A stretch of 64,000 bases of DNA from Zasmidium citrigriseum (GCA_002786025.1 NHNW01000049.1:186001-250000), one strand, 5' to 3'. Counted from the first letter of the stretch, positions 31,102-42,450 are shown. Notes: a model not told the origin generated them from the sequence alone. Translations and numbers: made by a program.

Positions 31102-32517
31102 TTAGCCCTTCTTCTCCACCACTCTTCGCTTCGCTGCTCTCTCCTCCCTCTCCCGATCCAACCCCATCGCAGTCTCCACCTCCCACCGAAACTCCTTCAA
31201 CGCCCTCAACTCCGTCTTCACAAACAAGAACCCCATCAGTCCATCCAGAACTCCCGTTCCTAGACCAAAAGTACTCAGTAGCATGAGAATAAAACTCACA
31301 TAGTTGTGTGGCGACCACCAGACGGCTACCAGACAGCCGAGGGTTACGGGGACGGCAATCCACCAGTGGAGGAGTTGGTAGAAGCGTTGGCGGCGTTGGC
31401 GGGCGTCGTAGGTTGTTATGAGGGAGAGGATTTGGGTGTAGGTTTCTTGGGGGAGGGTTGGTGCAGCGGCGACAGGTGGTGTAGGGGAGGAGGTTGTGGG
31501 TGAGCGCTGGAGGGTTGTTTCGACGGAGAAGTGGTCGCTGAGAGAGCACTTCAAAGTCGGATGGCGCATTGTCATTCCCACGCGGACGTCCTGGACTTTC
31601 CACTCGTAGCCGGCGTTTCGTGAATTGTCGGCGAAGAAAACATAATCCAATCTCTTCGCCTTTGGATCGTCTTCCTCAGGATCAACATGTGAGTCCTTCC
31701 CCTTATCAAGATCCTTCTGCAGCGCCTTACTCCACCGCCAAGTATTCAACCTCGAATCACAAGTCGTGCCATGCCGTTCCAAACACTCCCTCGCACTCGT
31801 AACCTCCATCCCACCCCGCTCCGCACTCCCCTTCGCACTCTCCGGCCACACAACACCCCAAACATCCCGCACCCGCGCTCTCCCCTCAACAATCCCAAAC
31901 GCAAGACTCCCAGGTACCATATTGAAATCTCCCAGTCCGACAACACAGTGCCCCCTCTCCCTGGCGCCTTTCATCAGTTTTGCGATTTCCCAGGCTTGGG
32001 CTGTGCGGTGGCAGATGTAGCTGTCGTGTGGTTCTCTTTCGTAGGGAGCGTGGAGATGCGTATTAAATACCTCAACAACCTCCTTCTCTCCCTTTCCAAA
32101 GCGGATTTTAGCGCATGCGACGCCTTTGCCGACGTACCAATCCCCTCTCCAGAATGCACTTGGGCGGCCGTTCAGCGGATAGCGGTACATGGAACTCTCT
32201 TCGATCGGCCATTTGGACAGAATCACCAAACCGCCGCCGAAAACGCCACTCCAGTAGAACTTGCCATACGGTAGAATTTCTTTCGTTAAGTCTCGAATGG
32301 CGAGGTAGTCTTCTTGCGTCCAGCATTCTTGTAGCCCCACGATATTGGGCGGTGGGTTGAGCGAGGCGATTTGGTGACCGATTTCCAGGAGGCGGGCGTG
32401 GCGGTGTTTGGAGATGAACTTCAGGCCCCAGCAGTTAAGGGAGAGGATGCGGAGGTGCGACGGTAAGTCAAGGATATTCTTCTCACTTGAGAGACTTGCT
32501 TGTCCTGTGGCGGCCAT
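31102..32517 (-). CDS. ISC1: Inositol phosphosphingolipid phospholipase C
   Basis: 471 residues, single exon. The endonuclease/exonuclease/phosphatase fold of neutral sphingomyelinases is clear: ILSLNCWGLKF (about 24-34), the metal-binding glutamate in VGLQECWTQEDY, FNTHLHAPYE, VVGLGDFNMVPGS, and the catalytic Asp-His in CSLSDHFSVE. Two hydrophobic segments near the C-terminus (about residues 390-440) anchor it in a membrane. Isc1 cleaves inositol phosphorylceramides to ceramide and moves to mitochondria in yeast. All active-site blocks are kept and the length is normal for fungi. The gene is convergent with the LTE1-like gene. Confidence 0.95.
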   Translation of the reverse strand: MAATGQASLSSEKNILDLPSHLRILSLNCWGLKFISKHRHARLLEIGHQIASLNPPPNIVGLQECWTQEDYLAIRDLTKEILPYGKFYWSGVFGGGLVILSKWPIEESSMYRYPLNGRPSAFWRGDWYVGKGVACAKIRFGKGEKEVVEVFNTHLHAPYEREPHDSYICHRTAQAWEIAKLMKGARERGHCVVGLGDFNMVPGSLAFGIVEGRARVRDVWGVVWPESAKGSAERGGMEVTSARECLERHGTTCDSRLNTWRWSKALQKDLDKGKDSHVDPEEDDPKAKRLDYVFFADNSRNAGYEWKVQDVRVGMTMRHPTLKCSLSDHFSVETTLQRSPTTSSPTPPVAAAPTLPQETYTQILSLITTYDARQRRQRFYQLLHWWIAVPVTLGCLVAVWWSPHNYVSFILMLLSTFGLGTGVLDGLMGFLFVKTELRALKEFRWEVETAMGLDREREERAAKRRVVEKKG

Positions 32518-33361
32518 GTTGGACGTTTTGCCGAGGATTGTTGATTTGGAATGGGACGTGAAGTGAACTGCAGGTGAAGTCGAAGTCGGATGACGATGCG
32601 GAACATCCCGGACCTACCTTCCTGCCTCACAACAACTGTACGCAACACGAGGTCGATGAGATCTGAATACTTGATAAATTTGACGAGACTTTGCCATTCC
32701 AAGACTACTTCAGAAACTGTCATATCAACATTGCATTCATCCTCATTCCATCCATGCAGTCATGTTCCTCAAATGATCTCAAATAGACTCCGAAATCCCT
32801 TTCAACCCGAAAAACCCAGAACGCCAGAGTCCATCATCATCATCCTCGTGACTGCATGTACAAAAGGAGAAAGTCAACAACAAACGACAGTGGCCGAACA
32901 AGAAAAAGAAACCGGTGTATGTGTCCTTTTTCCGCGCGGCTGCCGTAAAAAATGCCAGGAGTTGAAGTCCAGTCTCTGTCAATCTCGCATCTGCAAAATC
33001 AGACGGTAGGAAATCTGTTGTCCTCCTCTTTTCTTATTACTAGATCCCTCTTCTCAAAATGTTGATCCGCCCGAGATAGTCCACAAAGGAGATGGTAAGA
33101 AGTGAATAAATTGTTGGGGCACCGTGGTGCCAAGAAGGGAAGATGATGCATTTTGCCGTAGCTCCACTCCGCTGAGGTGGGATATCGGTTTGTCGGATGT
33201 GGTCATGATATCGTTATCGTCATAGTCGACTGGAAGTGTCGATCTGTTGATGCAATTGCTTGCCCCGAGAGTACAGTGAACGCTGGATGTATGCAGTAGT
33301 ACGCCATGTGTGCCAGTAGACGCGATGCTTCGTCAAACAGCCGGGATGATGTGGAATATGA
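32518..33361. other. intergenic, about 840 b
   Basis: 5' region of ISC1 and 3' flank of the next minus-strand gene. No gene is recognised. Confidence 0.5.
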
Positions 33362-35281
33362 CTAAGCGTTATTGTTGGGAGTTTGCTCAGAAGCAAGCTG
33401 CATCAAACGCTGGTGGAAAGGGTCTTGGTTGGCCATGGTCGGCAGGAGGCTGCGCGGAAAGGTGTTGTGTTGACGGCTCTGAGGCGGCGTCTCCACAAAC
33501 GGCGAGCCAAGACGAGGGACGGGCTCAGCAAGGCGACGAGGTGCAGACCGACTGCCCATTGGAACATCGTCGAACGGGCTCGGATTGGTTGGTGCCTCGC
33601 TCATCACAGGGTCCACGTTCGTGAGCGGCGGTGTGAAGAGCTTCGTCAAGCTGTCCGTTGCTCGCACAGCTCCAACGCTGAAACCTCGATTCCGAACGAT
33701 GCTCTCTTGCATTGGTGGGCCGAACACATCTTCAAGAGGTGGTCGTCGGGGTTTCTCCTCGTCGGACCGAAAGCGTCGCTTGCGTGACCGGCGATCGGTT
33801 GGTGCGCCTATCTTGAACTCAACTGGCGAGTCCAGAGATCTTCCGTTGAACTCGGTACGTCCCAGTGACTTGGTATTAGTCATGCTCTGGAGTAGGTGAG
33901 ATCGACTGGCAGATGCATCGACGTCAAATGGCGATGCAAGTTGCGTTGCAGGTTGATTGGCAAGGTCGTCGAGACTGAGCTTGAGTTCGGATTGCAAGGA
34001 CGCGCTCTTTTGGTGAGCTTTAGAACGTGGGATGCGGTCGAACCAACCTTCAGGGCGAGGTTGGCTGGAAGACACGGTCTGTTGAGGAGTATCGTCGCTA
34101 GCCAGCTGTGCCAACATGCCGTCAGGCTGCATGGACGGCGCGGTAGAAGTGATGAGCGACTTGGTCATGTCGTAGCCATTGAACGAAGATGATGGGTGTG
34201 TGTTGGGGCTTGATGTCTCGAAAGGCGAGGGGCTGCGTGTACGTAGCATTCGTTGGTAGTGGGCTGAGATGTTCGGTCGTCGTTGACATAGCTTTCGAAG
34301 ACGACGACGAGTCGCGGCGCCGGACGGCCACTTTGGCTGAGTGGTTTGCAGGGAGCTTGGTCGAATGGTATCGGGAGATCCTGCGCGTTCTCCACGGTTC
34401 GACTCAAAGAGTGCGTCGATGGAGCCAATGGTGACCCCGACCTGCTTGCGTGGACGCCACGTTCGCTTTGCCTTGGATGCTACCTGATCACAGACGCCCA
34501 TTGGAGGTGTGCTACCAGGCAGCATCTTGAACGGCGTCAGAGTCGGGTCTGAGAGGTAGGCCATGAAAGTCATCCAGAGGTGGTCGTCCATCTGTGGGGT
34601 CCACTTGGCGTCGCGACGAGTCTTGACTCGCTTTGGTTGATGTGTATCGGTTTTGAAGTTTGGTGATTGTATGAGTTTTTCGGTTTTCATTGGATCGTGG
34701 TCTGTGAATGGGTCTGGTGCCTCGGAATCTGGGCTGTCGTAGCCACCAGTCGGTAATGAGAAGGCGGAGCTGCCACATGAGGAGATGGATGAGTCGGAGA
34801 AGGACGAGCAGACCGAACCAGCGCGCTCGAATGAGGGTTTTGTCTTGTTTATGAGGTCCCACTCTTCAGCCGGACTCTCGAGTTGGCTGAAGGTGGTGTA
34901 CATCTTTGGGGCAGGTGTCTTGGGCGGGGTGACGGCTCGGGACAGGGTGGCGGCGAGAGGAATTGGTGAGAGAAGGTGCGCAGATGTAGGCTGTATCGTC
35001 GGACTGGACATTTCGGCTGGGACCTCGGACATCTCTATTGTGGGAATGATGGTTGTGTCGGGCACGACGTCGGGCACGACGTCGGGCTCGGTTAAGGGAG
35101 CGCTCGACACGCGCTTCCTCTTGATCTTGAAAGGTTGCGGTCGGGGAGGAGGCGGCGGCTCGACAGCAGATCGCTGCTCGGCCTGCTGTGCCTCAGGTGT
35201 CCTGGGCATGAGGCCGTCGGTGTACTGGAACTCAGCGCTGTCGGGCAGGGTGATGGACAGCGAGGGGCGAAGGGGCGGCAT
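33362..35281 (-). CDS. Trp-rich (SANT/Myb-like) domain protein, 639 aa, unknown role
   Basis: Starts at ATG 35281 with a very good context (GCCGCCATGC); an in-frame ATG at 35434 would add 51 low-quality residues. One compact block stands out at about residues 222-275: DAKWTPQMDDHLWMTFMAYL, then a Pro-rich turn (LTPFKMLPGSTPPMG), then VCDQVASKAKRTWRPRK. Spaced tryptophans and a basic final helix resemble a SANT/Myb-type DNA-binding fold. The rest is low-complexity, Ser/Pro-rich, with basic clusters such as FKIKRKR and DRRSRKRRFR that could serve as nuclear localisation signals. I recognise the block as shared by fungal nuclear proteins but cannot name a family with confidence. A transcription-related role is inferred only. 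Confidence 0.75.
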   Translation of the reverse strand: MPPLRPSLSITLPDSAEFQYTDGLMPRTPEAQQAEQRSAVEPPPPPRPQPFKIKRKRVSSAPLTEPDVVPDVVPDTTIIPTIEMSEVPAEMSSPTIQPTSAHLLSPIPLAATLSRAVTPPKTPAPKMYTTFSQLESPAEEWDLINKTKPSFERAGSVCSSFSDSSISSCGSSAFSLPTGGYDSPDSEAPDPFTDHDPMKTEKLIQSPNFKTDTHQPKRVKTRRDAKWTPQMDDHLWMTFMAYLSDPTLTPFKMLPGSTPPMGVCDQVASKAKRTWRPRKQVGVTIGSIDALFESNRGERAGSPDTIRPSSLQTTQPKWPSGAATRRRLRKLCQRRPNISAHYQRMLRTRSPSPFETSSPNTHPSSSFNGYDMTKSLITSTAPSMQPDGMLAQLASDDTPQQTVSSSQPRPEGWFDRIPRSKAHQKSASLQSELKLSLDDLANQPATQLASPFDVDASASRSHLLQSMTNTKSLGRTEFNGRSLDSPVEFKIGAPTDRRSRKRRFRSDEEKPRRPPLEDVFGPPMQESIVRNRGFSVGAVRATDSLTKLFTPPLTNVDPVMSEAPTNPSPFDDVPMGSRSAPRRLAEPVPRLGSPFVETPPQSRQHNTFPRSLLPTMANQDPFHQRLMQLASEQTPNNNA

Positions 35282-38200
35282 GGCGGCGGATTGTTGACAG
35301 AGGAGACTGGTGTATACGGGGCAGCGGACGCGACGCGGGTGGTGGTGGGGCGCGGGTGCAGACAAAGGGCGAGCTGTGCGGCGAGGCGCAAGCAAGCAGA
35401 CGGACAGCGAGTTGGAGTCGAGCGAGCGTCGCAATTGCCGCCGGTCGCGGTCGCAGGCCGTCTAGGCGCCTCGGGGCATGTCGCAGGTCGCAAGCAGTGG
35501 CGGCGGTGTCGCGATGGGTGTGCTGGGGCGTGGAGGGTGTGCTGTGGGCGAAAACTGGGCGGTGGTGGTGTGCGGTCGGGATGGCGAGGTGAAGTCTGGG
35601 AGCGGAAGTCGCGACGGCGGGAATGGGAGCGAGTGATGAGAGGTGGAAGGATGGCCGGCGCTAGCTGCACGCTGCACGTTTCCACTTTCGCGCTAAGGTG
35701 AATCTTCGATGGGCCCCAGGCTAACTGCCCTTCCACGGACCACCCGGCCTGCTCACATCGACACGCTGGCCGAAAGATCGGTCAACGCCTCCGTTCCCGA
35801 CGTCACCTGGTGACAACAATACTCTTGTTGTATCAGCGATCGAGTTGCTGTTCGTGTGGTGGTCGCGTCGCGAGAGATTGCCAGCACCGCATCTGTGATG
35901 AGCAGCGACAAACGCCCACGAGGACAGGCACAGCGGCTGCATGCACGCAGGCCAGCAGAGGCCGCGAGGAGGGCGTCTCACAGCGTCTCGTCTCCGACGC
36001 GGCGAACGAACGAGCGCGGCCTTGCAAACGACCGCTCTGGTATGAACCACTGCAGCCAGCGGTGTGAATAGTCGCGCCCATCGCCGCTGGGTCAACGTGT
36101 TCCTATACAAGGGCATGCTGGCCCCGTCCGCCGCTCCTCCCCCTCCGCACGCTCTAGCTTGTTCGCGCACGCGGTGCATTAGCAGCAACGCACTCCCACC
36201 TGTCCTCTACTCAATGGTTCAACGTGTGCGAATTGACGGCCTGCTGTGGGGTTACCGCCATGCGAACAAGCCCAGCGCTTTCCAACAGGCGGTGCAGGGC
36301 TTGCTGGCGCTGAGGATCAACCGGCTCTTGCAGAGAAACGCGAAGCAGACGCGTCTGGATGTCCGCGTAAACGGACCTCGTGTATAGACATCGGAGCTAT
36401 TGCTGCCGCGCTGTTGCCCGTTCCCGGGCTTGACACTCTTTGCCGGGAATTGACAACGTCGTGGTGCTGCTGGGAGATGCGAACTGAGCATGGCAGATTA
36501 GAATCCATCGGTCTCTTCTAACTCTTCCTTTTTTCCCTTCGAATTTGATCGCAATGCTCGTCAAGGTGGAGGACACGTTGTTAAAGGTGGTTGGGTCATT
36601 AGCAAGATAGAATGCCACTTATTTCACGACGCGAGGTCGAATTAGGCGGGAGCTTAGAGATGTGGGTCCCGCATTAGCTTCAGGGTCCTCAACTGTCTGG
36701 GCGACCTCAGTGCGCTCTTCGCCCATCAAACCACCTCTCCACGGCTCCTATGCAACTGCAACGCAGCCATCCTGTACGGCGCGGGAGCTGCAATGCGTAC
36801 CCGTAGTCCCCGTCCGCCGGCAATGCAAACGACACCGTTTGCGCCGGGCACCAGCGCACGCAGCAGGAGAAGAGGAGGAGGAGGAGGCTGGTATCCATGT
36901 TAGACTTCGCCCAACTAACCCGACCGGCATCATCGGCTACATCCAGGTGGCCGCCATCACGGTTAACGTCGTCAGATTAATCGATGCATATCCGACAACC
37001 GCAGCAGCAGCCCGTGCGATGCATCCAATATCAGCCGTGCAACAGAGCATGCGACCAACGCTGCGACAGCGACGAGGACGAGATCGTCGTACGGCGTACC
37101 TGGCACGTGCCGCTGCCAGCGATCTCTCCTCCGCAACTGCAACTACCGAGACAGCACCAGCTACACAGCGTCACCGTGGTCCAAGGAAGACACTTGCACT
37201 GCGTTGACGCAGTGACAGGCACGAGCAGCTCGTGTCGCGACAGGATCAATGATGTTGCTGTGAAACTTGGCAGATTGAAGGCGTTCTCCGCCAACGCTGT
37301 CCTGGACAGACAGAAGCTGCACGCAATCCGCGCACGCAACAACTCTGCGTACGACTTTGCATGCTTGCGAAATGAGCAGGTCGGCGAGAGGCCTGCGGTT
37401 GAGGAACTCTACGCGAGGTGCACTTCTCTATCGAAGCCAAAACCTCCATCCTGGCAAGCAGTCGAAACGAAGCTTTCCGGTAACGAAAAGAGGGAACACT
37501 TCCCCGGTTTCTCCACAGCCTCTTTAGCTCACGTCGTCCTTTCTCTAAAAGCGACATCAAGGTTCAAGTAAAACAACGCTTTTGGCTGATGTCGTCTGGG
37601 TGTCATCCCATTGGCCGAGCGGAATCTCTCCAGGACCAGCACCGTCCCTTCACGGCTCCCTCGACCGAGATGCGCAGCTCATCCACGGGGTAATTGCAGG
37701 ACTACCGAGATCCTCTCAGAAAATTTCCTTGGATTTGTTTGTTCTGCATGCGGGATGTCGGCCGCATTGGCATAGCGGACGATGCAGGTTCGCGGGATGG
37801 TCCCAGATCTGACACGACACCCGATATTTGATCCGTCTCATGATCGTGAGTGCCTGACGTATGATCTATTTGGGGCTCAAGAAACGTTGCCTAATGCTTG
37901 CGATCGTATTACGACGCCGCTGACGTGAAGGCAGGATGGGATGTCCTTTGCACGGGAATTGAAAAAGTTTTCGATTCCCAGGCTTTCCAAAAGACGTTTG
38001 GATGACTACGGCGTTACTGTCCTCGTGAGTCGATCCACGGGAATGCCAAACTCTCCGATTTTCAATCAACACACAAGACCACATACTAACGCCGGTGATT
38101 GAACCAACAAATCCGTATCAAAACCTCACTTTCTACTCAATAGGACTGAAGTCCTGACGCAGGGCTCGCCGATCTCACCAATTATCCCGGTCCTGACTCG

Positions 38201-39103
38201 CATTATACCAAGGGAACGGAGACTTCGCCTTGGTCGTAATCCTTCAACATACAAGAACGGCATACTGCCACGCGACACGACGGCCATCTATAACGCAATC
38301 GGAGACATGTCAAGATTGGCGCCGTATCAGCAACATCGAACAGCCCTGTCGATATTGTCCGAACCGGGTTTGCAGATGTACTGCCTTGGAAACTTGTTCG
38401 GTTCGGATCCCGAGAGGTGTTTCCGCGCCCAGTCAGGAACGGAGAAGGCCTCGATATTGATGCTGTCCATGGCTATATGTCCGCCCTTTCCGACCAGTTG
38501 ACCAAGTAGGATGTTGCATATAGCGACTTTGAGAGGCACGGCTGTTGCGTTGACCATGGCGTTTGTTTTGTTGTTGAAGATGGACGACGAGTCTACGCGC
38601 AGGTGACGCGTTTGAATGAAGGACTGCCTGGACTGACCTATTCACTCTGTTTTTGGGAGCATTGGCACAACGAATGCGCTGGCAAGTGGCATTGCCCTCC
38701 ACCGAGAGACGAGCGATGTCTCTCGACGATGTTGCCTGATACCCGGGGACTGGTCGTCTCTCCGATGGCCATCAAGACATGCGTTCAAACGTCTAGACTC
38801 GAGACCGAGACTGCTGACGTTGCCTCATCCGCTCCTACTGTACCTCCTGCTTTGACGGCTGAACGAAAGTTCCATGTCTCCTTCCACCCCAACGTCAACG
38901 GAGAAGTCCCGTCCACGCTCATCGGCCAGCAAGGCCCAACGTTTGGACAACGTCGATATCCAATGGACCTGTTTGCGTGGTTTTCTACCGTCCAGCCACC
39001 AAGGTAAGTCAAAGCCTGGACGAGACCCAGATCTCGTCTTCGTCCGTTGCAACAATCGATTCATGGCATTACGTTGTGTTGTACACTTCTCTCTTTGGCG
39101 AAC
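35282..39103. other. gene-free stretch, about 3.8 kb
   Basis: No supported gene. Several frames of 60-195 codons occur on both strands, but none shows a family motif, good start context or the wobble pattern of the true genes here. A start-less open frame at about 38098-38501 (plus) is the most protein-like. No terminal repeats or RIP signature are visible, so it is not an obvious transposon relic. Confidence 0.45.
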
Positions 39104-40123
39104 TCATGAAATATGGTACAGGCTGCACAACACCACCACAGCCATATGCAGAACAAGTAGCCATTGAGCGTACGTTCCATACGAGTCTTTCCAGGCCGTG
39201 CGCGTGTGTGGAGGACAGAATGCCATGGGGAACACGACAAAGATGCTTCCAGACACGAGAATGGCTCTTGCGTATGCATCGTTCATGGTAGCGATGCACA
39301 AGGCGAGTCCGAATGTCCATGTAAGGACATTGAGAATTTCTTGCAACTCGATCGGTTTGCTCTCGACCACAACTCTATCTTTCTTGTCTTCAGAAAAGAG
39401 CTGGGAATCGCTTGCACTGGAGCCCTTCGAGATTGCTCGTAATCGACTCTGGATTATCTGCACCGCGGCGATAGCCATCGCTGCAATGCCCAAAGGCACC
39501 CGCAGCTTCACTGGAATCGAAGTAGCCAATCCAGAGACCAAAACAGTGACAGCCCGACCGAAATGGCTGTAACTGAAAAAATGCCCACCCAAAACCCCCA
39601 CCGCCCCAATCCAATTCCCAACCCTCCACCTCCTTTTCTCACCCCCAACACCACAAACCCCCACCACCGCAAACCCCACCGGACACACAACCATCCAAAC
39701 ACAATCCTCCTTCCCTCCCTTCATCATCAACCCATAAAACGCCAACCCCCAAAGGAAACCAGGCATAAAAATCTTGGAAAGCGCCATGATCTTATTGAAA
39801 ACGACATCGCTTTCGTCGAGGTCTTTGCTGTGGGCGGTGGAGGCTAGATGGGATGTCCAGATGCTTACGGGAAGGATTAGAGATAGGGAGCCGGGGACGT
39901 GGTGGTCGTCGTCGTAGCGGGATCCGAGGGTTTCGTAGAGGAGGAGGGTGGCGATGCCGGAGAAGAAAGTGAGCGCCATTGGGTCGCGAGGAGGCTTTGA
40001 TGGAGTTGGTGAGGTGGTGCGGGAGAGGGTTGGTTGAGGATGGAGAGGGTCAAATTCCTGAAGGTGCAAGTTCTGAAGGCAGTCGTGAGGGCATGAAGTG
40101 TTGCGGTAGCTTATTGCAACCAT
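39104..40123 (-). CDS. Multi-pass membrane protein, 339 aa, unknown function
   Basis: A single frame. Hydrophobic segments include ALTFFSGIATLLLYETLG (about 50-66), LSLILPVSIWTSHLAS, IFMPGFLWGLAFYGLMM, CVWMVVCPVGFAVVGVCGV, WIGAVGVLGGHFFSY, LRVPLGIAAMAIAAVQII, LTWTFGLALCIATMN, AILVSGSIFVVFPMAF and WLLVLHMAVVVLCSL. That makes about eight or nine transmembrane helices. The true start may be the ATG at 39979 (MALTFFSG), which has a better context. I recognise no transporter or enzyme motif. Wobble usage switches from C-rich to G-rich within the gene. Confidence 0.65.
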   Translation of the reverse strand: MVAISYRNTSCPHDCLQNLHLQEFDPLHPQPTLSRTTSPTPSKPPRDPMALTFFSGIATLLLYETLGSRYDDDHHVPGSLSLILPVSIWTSHLASTAHSKDLDESDVVFNKIMALSKIFMPGFLWGLAFYGLMMKGGKEDCVWMVVCPVGFAVVGVCGVGGEKRRWRVGNWIGAVGVLGGHFFSYSHFGRAVTVLVSGLATSIPVKLRVPLGIAAMAIAAVQIIQSRLRAISKGSSASDSQLFSEDKKDRVVVESKPIELQEILNVLTWTFGLALCIATMNDAYARAILVSGSIFVVFPMAFCPPHTRTAWKDSYGTYAQWLLVLHMAVVVLCSLYHIS

Positions 40124-40639
40124 CTGTTAGGTTGAAGACGGCGTTGAGACTACGTTTGTTGCCGCAGAAGATCTTCAGTACTGTGCCGCAGGCATTACGT
40201 AAGGCAGAGCAGTCCGCGCTAGTTACGTCTTGGCAGTCACAAGCCAGAGTTCTAGCATCGCTTGAGATCGTGTAGCCAAGGTTCTAAACGTGAGTACGCG
40301 TTGCTCGCCCACGTCTGAAATTGGGCCACCATCATACCCACTTCCAGTGGCTTGCATGTAGAACTCATCCCATTGTACATTTCCCTTCGCTATACCTTTG
40401 TTCGATCCAAGACAACTACATCTCCCCTATTCATTCTCGCCTCACGCAACGAGAGAGGTCTTCCCGAACGCCTTTATGTGTAGCACGATCCCCAGCCCTC
40501 ACTTCTACAACCTCTCCACATCCCCGAATCCAACTCCGTCGCTACCATGCGTAAACGTCGAAGCAGTGGTACATGATACATTCGTCCTTCAGACAGCGTC
40601 CCGTTGCGGGTTCGAATCAGCCCTCATGAGTGTCGATTC
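40124..40639. other. intergenic, about 520 b
   Basis: Lies between two minus-strand genes. A tRNA-like B-box (GGTTCGAATC, 40609-40618) was examined and rejected. Nothing else is seen. Confidence 0.5.
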
Positions 40640-42033
40640 TTACAAGAACTTCTTGGGCAAGCTATTCCTCCTCCTCTTGTACAGCACATACACACCCGCC
40701 AGGGCAATCTGCACACCCACAACGATAATGACGAAAAGGCCGAATTGCGGCGAGTGTCGTCTCATGACTGCAGCCAAAGTCAGCACATGATCCCCACATC
40801 CAAGAGAAAAGGGGCCAACTTACTATCCAAAATCCTATCCGGCAAATGCTCCGTCAACCCTCCATGGATTCCCTGCACAGCGGTATGCAACTCATTCAAC
40901 ACCTGCCGATAATCCTTCCCCTCGACATCCCTCTTAACAATCTCAATAACCTTCTCCATATTCTCCATGCGATCGCTCATCTTCTGGATCTTGCCCACAA
41001 TCTCCGGGGGCAGACCGCTCTCCTGGCTCCCTTTCATGTTCTGCATGGTGAAGAGGAGGTCGGTGTTCTTGGAGTCGATCTTGTCGGACAGGGCTTTAAA
41101 TTCGAGGAAGATGTTGGCGAGGGAGTGTTGGAGGTTTTGCACGCGATTGTGCAGGTCGGTGAATTGGTCGGATTGGGATTTTATGGAGTCGGCGTCGCGG
41201 TCGGGGATGTATTCGGGGGCGCCGGGGAAGGCGTCCATTTTTTGGAGTTGGGGTGGTTGTTGCTGACCTCCTTGCTGTTGTTGAATGGGTTGTTGGTTGT
41301 TTTGCTGCTGGGATGAGGAGCCTGGGAGGCCGGCTTGGGCGAGGAAGGAGAGGATCTCGAAAGAGTCCGGGTTCTCGCCTGTGGAGGCTGTGAGACCGAA
41401 GTGGTAGCCTGCTGGGAGGGTGATCTTGTCGCTGCTGAAGCAGGTTCGGTCGTCGATGGTGACAGTCAGGCCATTGTTGTTGGTGACTTTCAACTTCGAA
41501 GGTCGGCCCAAGTTGCGGTAAGAGTAGTCGCAGTGGCCGAAAGCCAGACTCTCAAGACTGCTGTGTCCACGGAAGTTCTGCGAGCCATCATTGAGAAAGC
41601 CCCTGATCTTGCCTCCACTGCCGCCATATTGATCCACCACGAGCACCAAGCCGTCAAACTTCTCAGCGTTGTAGACACTGTCTGTACCAATTTTGTCCTG
41701 ATCTTTGGTGTACCAAATGTTCAGGTTTCCACTGCCCGTCTCTTGACCTGAAGCTCGAAACTCAACTTCTGCCGACCAGGGGACAGAAGATACTGTTTGG
41801 TCTGACCAAAGCGCACCCTTTGCATTGCCAGGCACAGGCGGTGTGAGGATGATTCGATTGCTCAGCGTCTGGACTTCGTGGTTGACGCTGCTCGCATGCC
41901 ATCCGGGAATGCCCTGGCCAGTGGGGGATATCTGGCCACCTTGCCCAAACGACAGTTGGTCGAGTGTATATTGTGCGGATGTGAGGGTGGATAGAAGCAG
42001 CCAGGCTAGTGACTGCGGTATTTGGCGAGCCAT
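40640..42033 (-). CDS. L-type lectin-domain cargo receptor, EMP46/EMP47 (ERGIC-53) family
   Basis: Exon 1 is 42033-40824 and exon 2 is 40767-40640, with a 56-base intron (GTAAGT...GCAG); together 445 residues. A signal peptide of about 20 residues (ending TLTSAQ) is followed by the leguminous-type lectin domain: FGQGGQISPTGQGIPGWHA, SGNLNIWYTKDQ, FDGLVLVVDQYGG. Next come a Gln-rich linker and a coiled coil (about 285-395). Exon 2 supplies one transmembrane helix (FGLFVIIVVGVQIALAGVYV) and the cytosolic tail RRRNSLPKKFL. The tail ends in KKFL, a KKxx COPI retrieval signal. Members cycle between ER and Golgi as receptors for glycoprotein cargo. Without exon 2 the anchor would be missing, which supports the splice call. 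Confidence 0.93.
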
Positions 42034-42228
42034 GGCGCTTCAAATAGAAGGGGCCTCGATATCGGCCTCCTGAGGGTTGGCGATAGAGTGCGGTCGAAGC
42101 TGGGCGGATCGAGGTGTCGGAGACAAAGGGCGATTGTTCGAGAGCTCCGTTTCAGTCGACGTATTCTCGTAGCGCTTTATCGTCAAGCGTTATATTGTAT
42201 ATGAGTACAGTCGTGGCCAATGGATCGA

Positions 42229-42450
42229 TCAAGTCGAATTGGAGGTCTTGTGCGAGTGAAAGTAGCCCCTCAAGCCAGTTACGGCAATCCAGCCGACGAC
42301 GACGACAGTTACGGCGAGACGGACCTCCTTGAAGGCATCGATGACCGACGGGTTGAAGTTGAAGGTATGGTGGTGATTGATGGCACCGGCGTGGTTTGCG
42401 GCGAGAGCGAACGATTCCATCTCGACTCGTGTCTTGGTCCAGCTGTTCAT
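42229..42450 (-). CDS. Small single-pass membrane protein, 73 aa
   Basis: ATG at 42450 in good context (GCATTGAAATGAAC). The codons end overwhelmingly in C or G in the manner of the true genes nearby, which speaks for a real gene despite its size. The first 45 residues are polar (NHAGAINHHHTFNFNPSV), followed by LAVTVVVVGWIAVTGLRGYF, one transmembrane helix at about residues 46-63, and a short basic tail. I do not recognise the family. Small fungal proteins of this form often sit in the mitochondrial inner membrane or ER, but that is a guess. It lies about 195 bases upstream of the lectin gene, on the same strand. Confidence 0.6.
   Translation of the reverse strand: MNSWTKTRVEMESFALAANHAGAINHHHTFNFNPSVIDAFKEVRLAVTVVVVGWIAVTGLRGYFHSHKTSNST

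Noticed and set aside
36662..37571. Two plus-strand frames of 181 and 195 codons
   Set aside because: Their composition is erratic (many Cys, Arg, Gln) with no domain or splice structure, so they are probably chance frames.
40556..40640. tRNA-like stretch with AGTGGTA and GGTTCGAATC resembling A and B boxes
   Set aside because: Neither the T stem nor the anticodon or acceptor stem pairs, so it cannot fold as a tRNA.
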